From Sorex araneus (lineage: Eukaryota > Chordata > Mammalia > Eulipotyphla > Soricidae), in contig NC_073313.1 of assembly GCF_027595985.1 (NCBI RefSeq), forward strand, positions 114,033,552-114,097,551: a DNA stretch of 64,000 nucleotides, in the 5' to 3' direction. Below the pieces are notes generated by a model. It searched no databases, was not told where the DNA came from, and saw only the letters and a list, made by a program, of their open reading frames with translations. The position numbers were made by a program, and so were the translations under genes. Positions 62,550 through 64,000 of the stretch are shown in pieces. Position 1 is the stretch's first letter. Every line of letters begins with the position of its first letter.

Positions 62550-63160
62550 TGTCTATTCTCTTATTTTGACTGTCTTCATTCCCAAATGAATATGGTCATC
62601 CAGTATTTGTCCTCCCTCTGACTTACTTTGCTTCACATTATACCCTTTAATTCCACCTATGTTGCTGCAAACTGCATGATTTCCTCTTCTTACAGCTGAG
62701 CAATATTTCATTGTGTACACACACACACATATATTACATGCATATATATATATATATATCACAACTTCTTGTTCCATTCATTTGTCATTGGACATTGGAA
62801 TTGTTTCCATATCTCATGGCTCTTGAGAAAGTGCTGCAGTGAATACGGGTGTGCAGATATACTTTGAAATCAGTGTTTCTGTGTTTGCTGGATAGATGCT
62901 GAGAAGTAGAATTGCTGGGTCATATGGGAGTTCTAGTTTCACTTTTTATGAGAAATCCCCATATTGCTTTCCATAGAGGTTGAACCAGATGACATTCCCA
63001 GCAACGGTGAAGGAGAGTTCCTTTCTCACCACATCTCCGCCAACGCTGGTTGTTTCTACTCTTTCGATATCTGACAGTCTCACTCCTATGAAACAAGTGT
63101 ACACTTATCTTTAATATTTCATAAGAGCAATACATTCTGTATTTCACACACAAGTCTCAG
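62550..63160 (-). mobile_element. L1 ORF2 C-terminal relic
   Basis: Reverse strand encodes 'GEKGTLLHRCWECHLVQPLW', the L1 ORF2 C-terminal signature, followed by frameshifts and a (TA/CA) interruption at 62718-62759. The usual 'gctgagcaatatttcattgtg' is also visible. It is non-functional. Confidence 0.85.
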
Positions 63161-63182
63161 TTTTAAGTCTTTTCCATTTTAG

Positions 63183-63239
63183 CTATGCCAGAGAAGGGCA
63201 CTCTTATCACTTACCAGAAGTAAAAGTTGCAATCATAAG
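63183..63239 (+). other. Candidate internal exon, 57 nt (best splice sites in the window)
   Basis: 'ttaagtcttttccattttag' precedes 57 nt that end AAG before a perfect GTAAGT donor at 63240. Two frames are open. One reads 'YAREGHSYHLPEVKVAII' between a leading base and two trailing bases (phase 2 at both ends) and could follow 41145-41215 in frame. The length is a multiple of three. It lies just outside the L1 relic. The gene is not recognised. Confidence 0.35.
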
Positions 63240-63287
63240 GTAAGTTTATAATGAACAGATTACCTGTTATATTCTTTAACATATTAA

Positions 63288-63498
63288 GGGCTAAGATCAT
63301 TCCATTGGTAGAGAACATGCCTAGCATATTCAAGGCTGTGAGTTGGACCCCAGACTCCTCATGACTTTCCCCAACATTGCTAAGTGCAGCCATGGTGTCC
63401 CCTCCTAGTGCTACCACCACCACTGCTGTCCCCACTCAGGCCTAATTCTGCTGGGAATGGCCCCAGGTCTCCAGTATTACTGGGTGTGGTACTTAGAA
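63288..63498 (+). mobile_element. Old SINE copy
   Basis: 'gggctaagatcattccattgg' class head, 'gtgagttggaccccagac', end 'tactgggtgtggtacttag'. Confidence 0.55.
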
Positions 63499-63499
63499 A

Positions 63500-63640
63500 A
63501 ATTACTAAGTTACTCAACAGCACTTTTTGCATAAAGTCATGTCTAATGGCAATGAACTTGATCCTACAAAATGTATTTTGGAGTGAGTCAGCTATAGATT
63601 GTTCACCTCGGAATTTTATGTCTATTTTTCCCAGAGGGGA
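63500..63640. other. Unique sequence
   Basis: No feature recognised. Confidence 0.3.
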
Positions 63641-63641
63641 T

Positions 63642-63805
63642 TTTTGTGTTACACCCAGTGGTGCTCAGAGCTTACTCCTCGATTTTTCGCTCAGGTATCA
63701 CAGTTGGTGGTGCTTGGGGGATACTGTGTGGTACCGGGGGTCAAATTGAGGTTGACTACATGTGAGGCTAGTGTCTTAATCTGAATACTAGCTTGCTCTC
63801 CTCAG
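63642..63805 (-). mobile_element. Old SINE copy
   Basis: 'tgtgttacacccagtggtgc' to 'tagcttgctctcctc'. Confidence 0.7.
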
Positions 63806-63934
63806 AATGCTATGAATGAATAGATTTTTCATTGTATGATTCAACAATAAAAGTTTCCCAATAAAACCTATGTATTCCGTTCTGCCAATGGTATTTTCCA
63901 TTGTGAAGTTTCTCGTTCAAATCCATGAACCTTC

Positions 63935-64000
63935 GTTTTTTTTAGTTTTTTTTTTCTTTTTTTGGTGTCTCTGGAACTGCATGATTCCATCATAAATATT
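63935..64000 (-). mobile_element. SINE or A-rich tail fragment at the window edge
   Basis: Long T-run then 'ggtgtctctggaactgcatg'. It is cut by the window end. Confidence 0.3.

Overview
This is a mammalian nuclear genomic window, most likely from a shrew (Soricidae, probably Sorex). The main clue is a dense swarm of one lineage-specific SINE family. Its tRNA-like head has a readable A box (TAGCACAGCGG) and B box (GGTTCGATTCC), followed by a body with 'cccatatggtcccctgagcac' and an A-rich tail. This matches my memory of the SOR-type SINEs of shrews; I could not run a comparison. There is no bacterial, plasmid or phage content. Almost every open reading frame in the window is a repeat translation.

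Repeat nomenclature used below. SINE-A is the young tRNA-headed element (about 180 bp). Old SINE is a diverged relative with a head like 'gggccagagagatag...'. SINE-B is a composite element (about 250 bp): the same tRNA head joined to a different body that contains a duplicated 'gagcctggcaagctacc' unit and ends in a (TGACAG)n tail. L1 copies are mostly 5'-truncated 3' ends.

Layout. From 1 to 4.7 kb a relic L1 (+) is broken up by SINEs, and an L1 3' end carries a second, inverted L1 3' end. From 4.7 to 22 kb SINE clusters alternate with larger unique stretches, two related solo LTRs (8086 and 17640), an L2 relic and a MIR relic. This half also has several exon-like segments on the minus strand. 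From about 22.85 to 24.42 kb lies the only CpG island, with a CCAAT box, a GC box and a perfect GTAAGT donor at 23195. It is the one convincing promoter, and it points to the right. From 24.4 to 64 kb the sequence reads like the intron of that plus-strand transcription unit: SINEs in both orientations, but L1 fragments almost entirely on the minus strand, which is the usual pattern inside a plus-strand gene. A few exon-like segments occur here (30282, 41145, 59328, 63183), and a 2-kb repeat-free block lies at 57995-60070.

I could not recognise the host gene. No protein-coding exon can be assigned with confidence. The candidate exons rest on splice-site appearance and phase only. The best-supported observations concern mobile-element structure: exact target-site duplications, nested insertions, a twin-primed L1, an inverted SINE-B pair and a long-form SINE-B copy.
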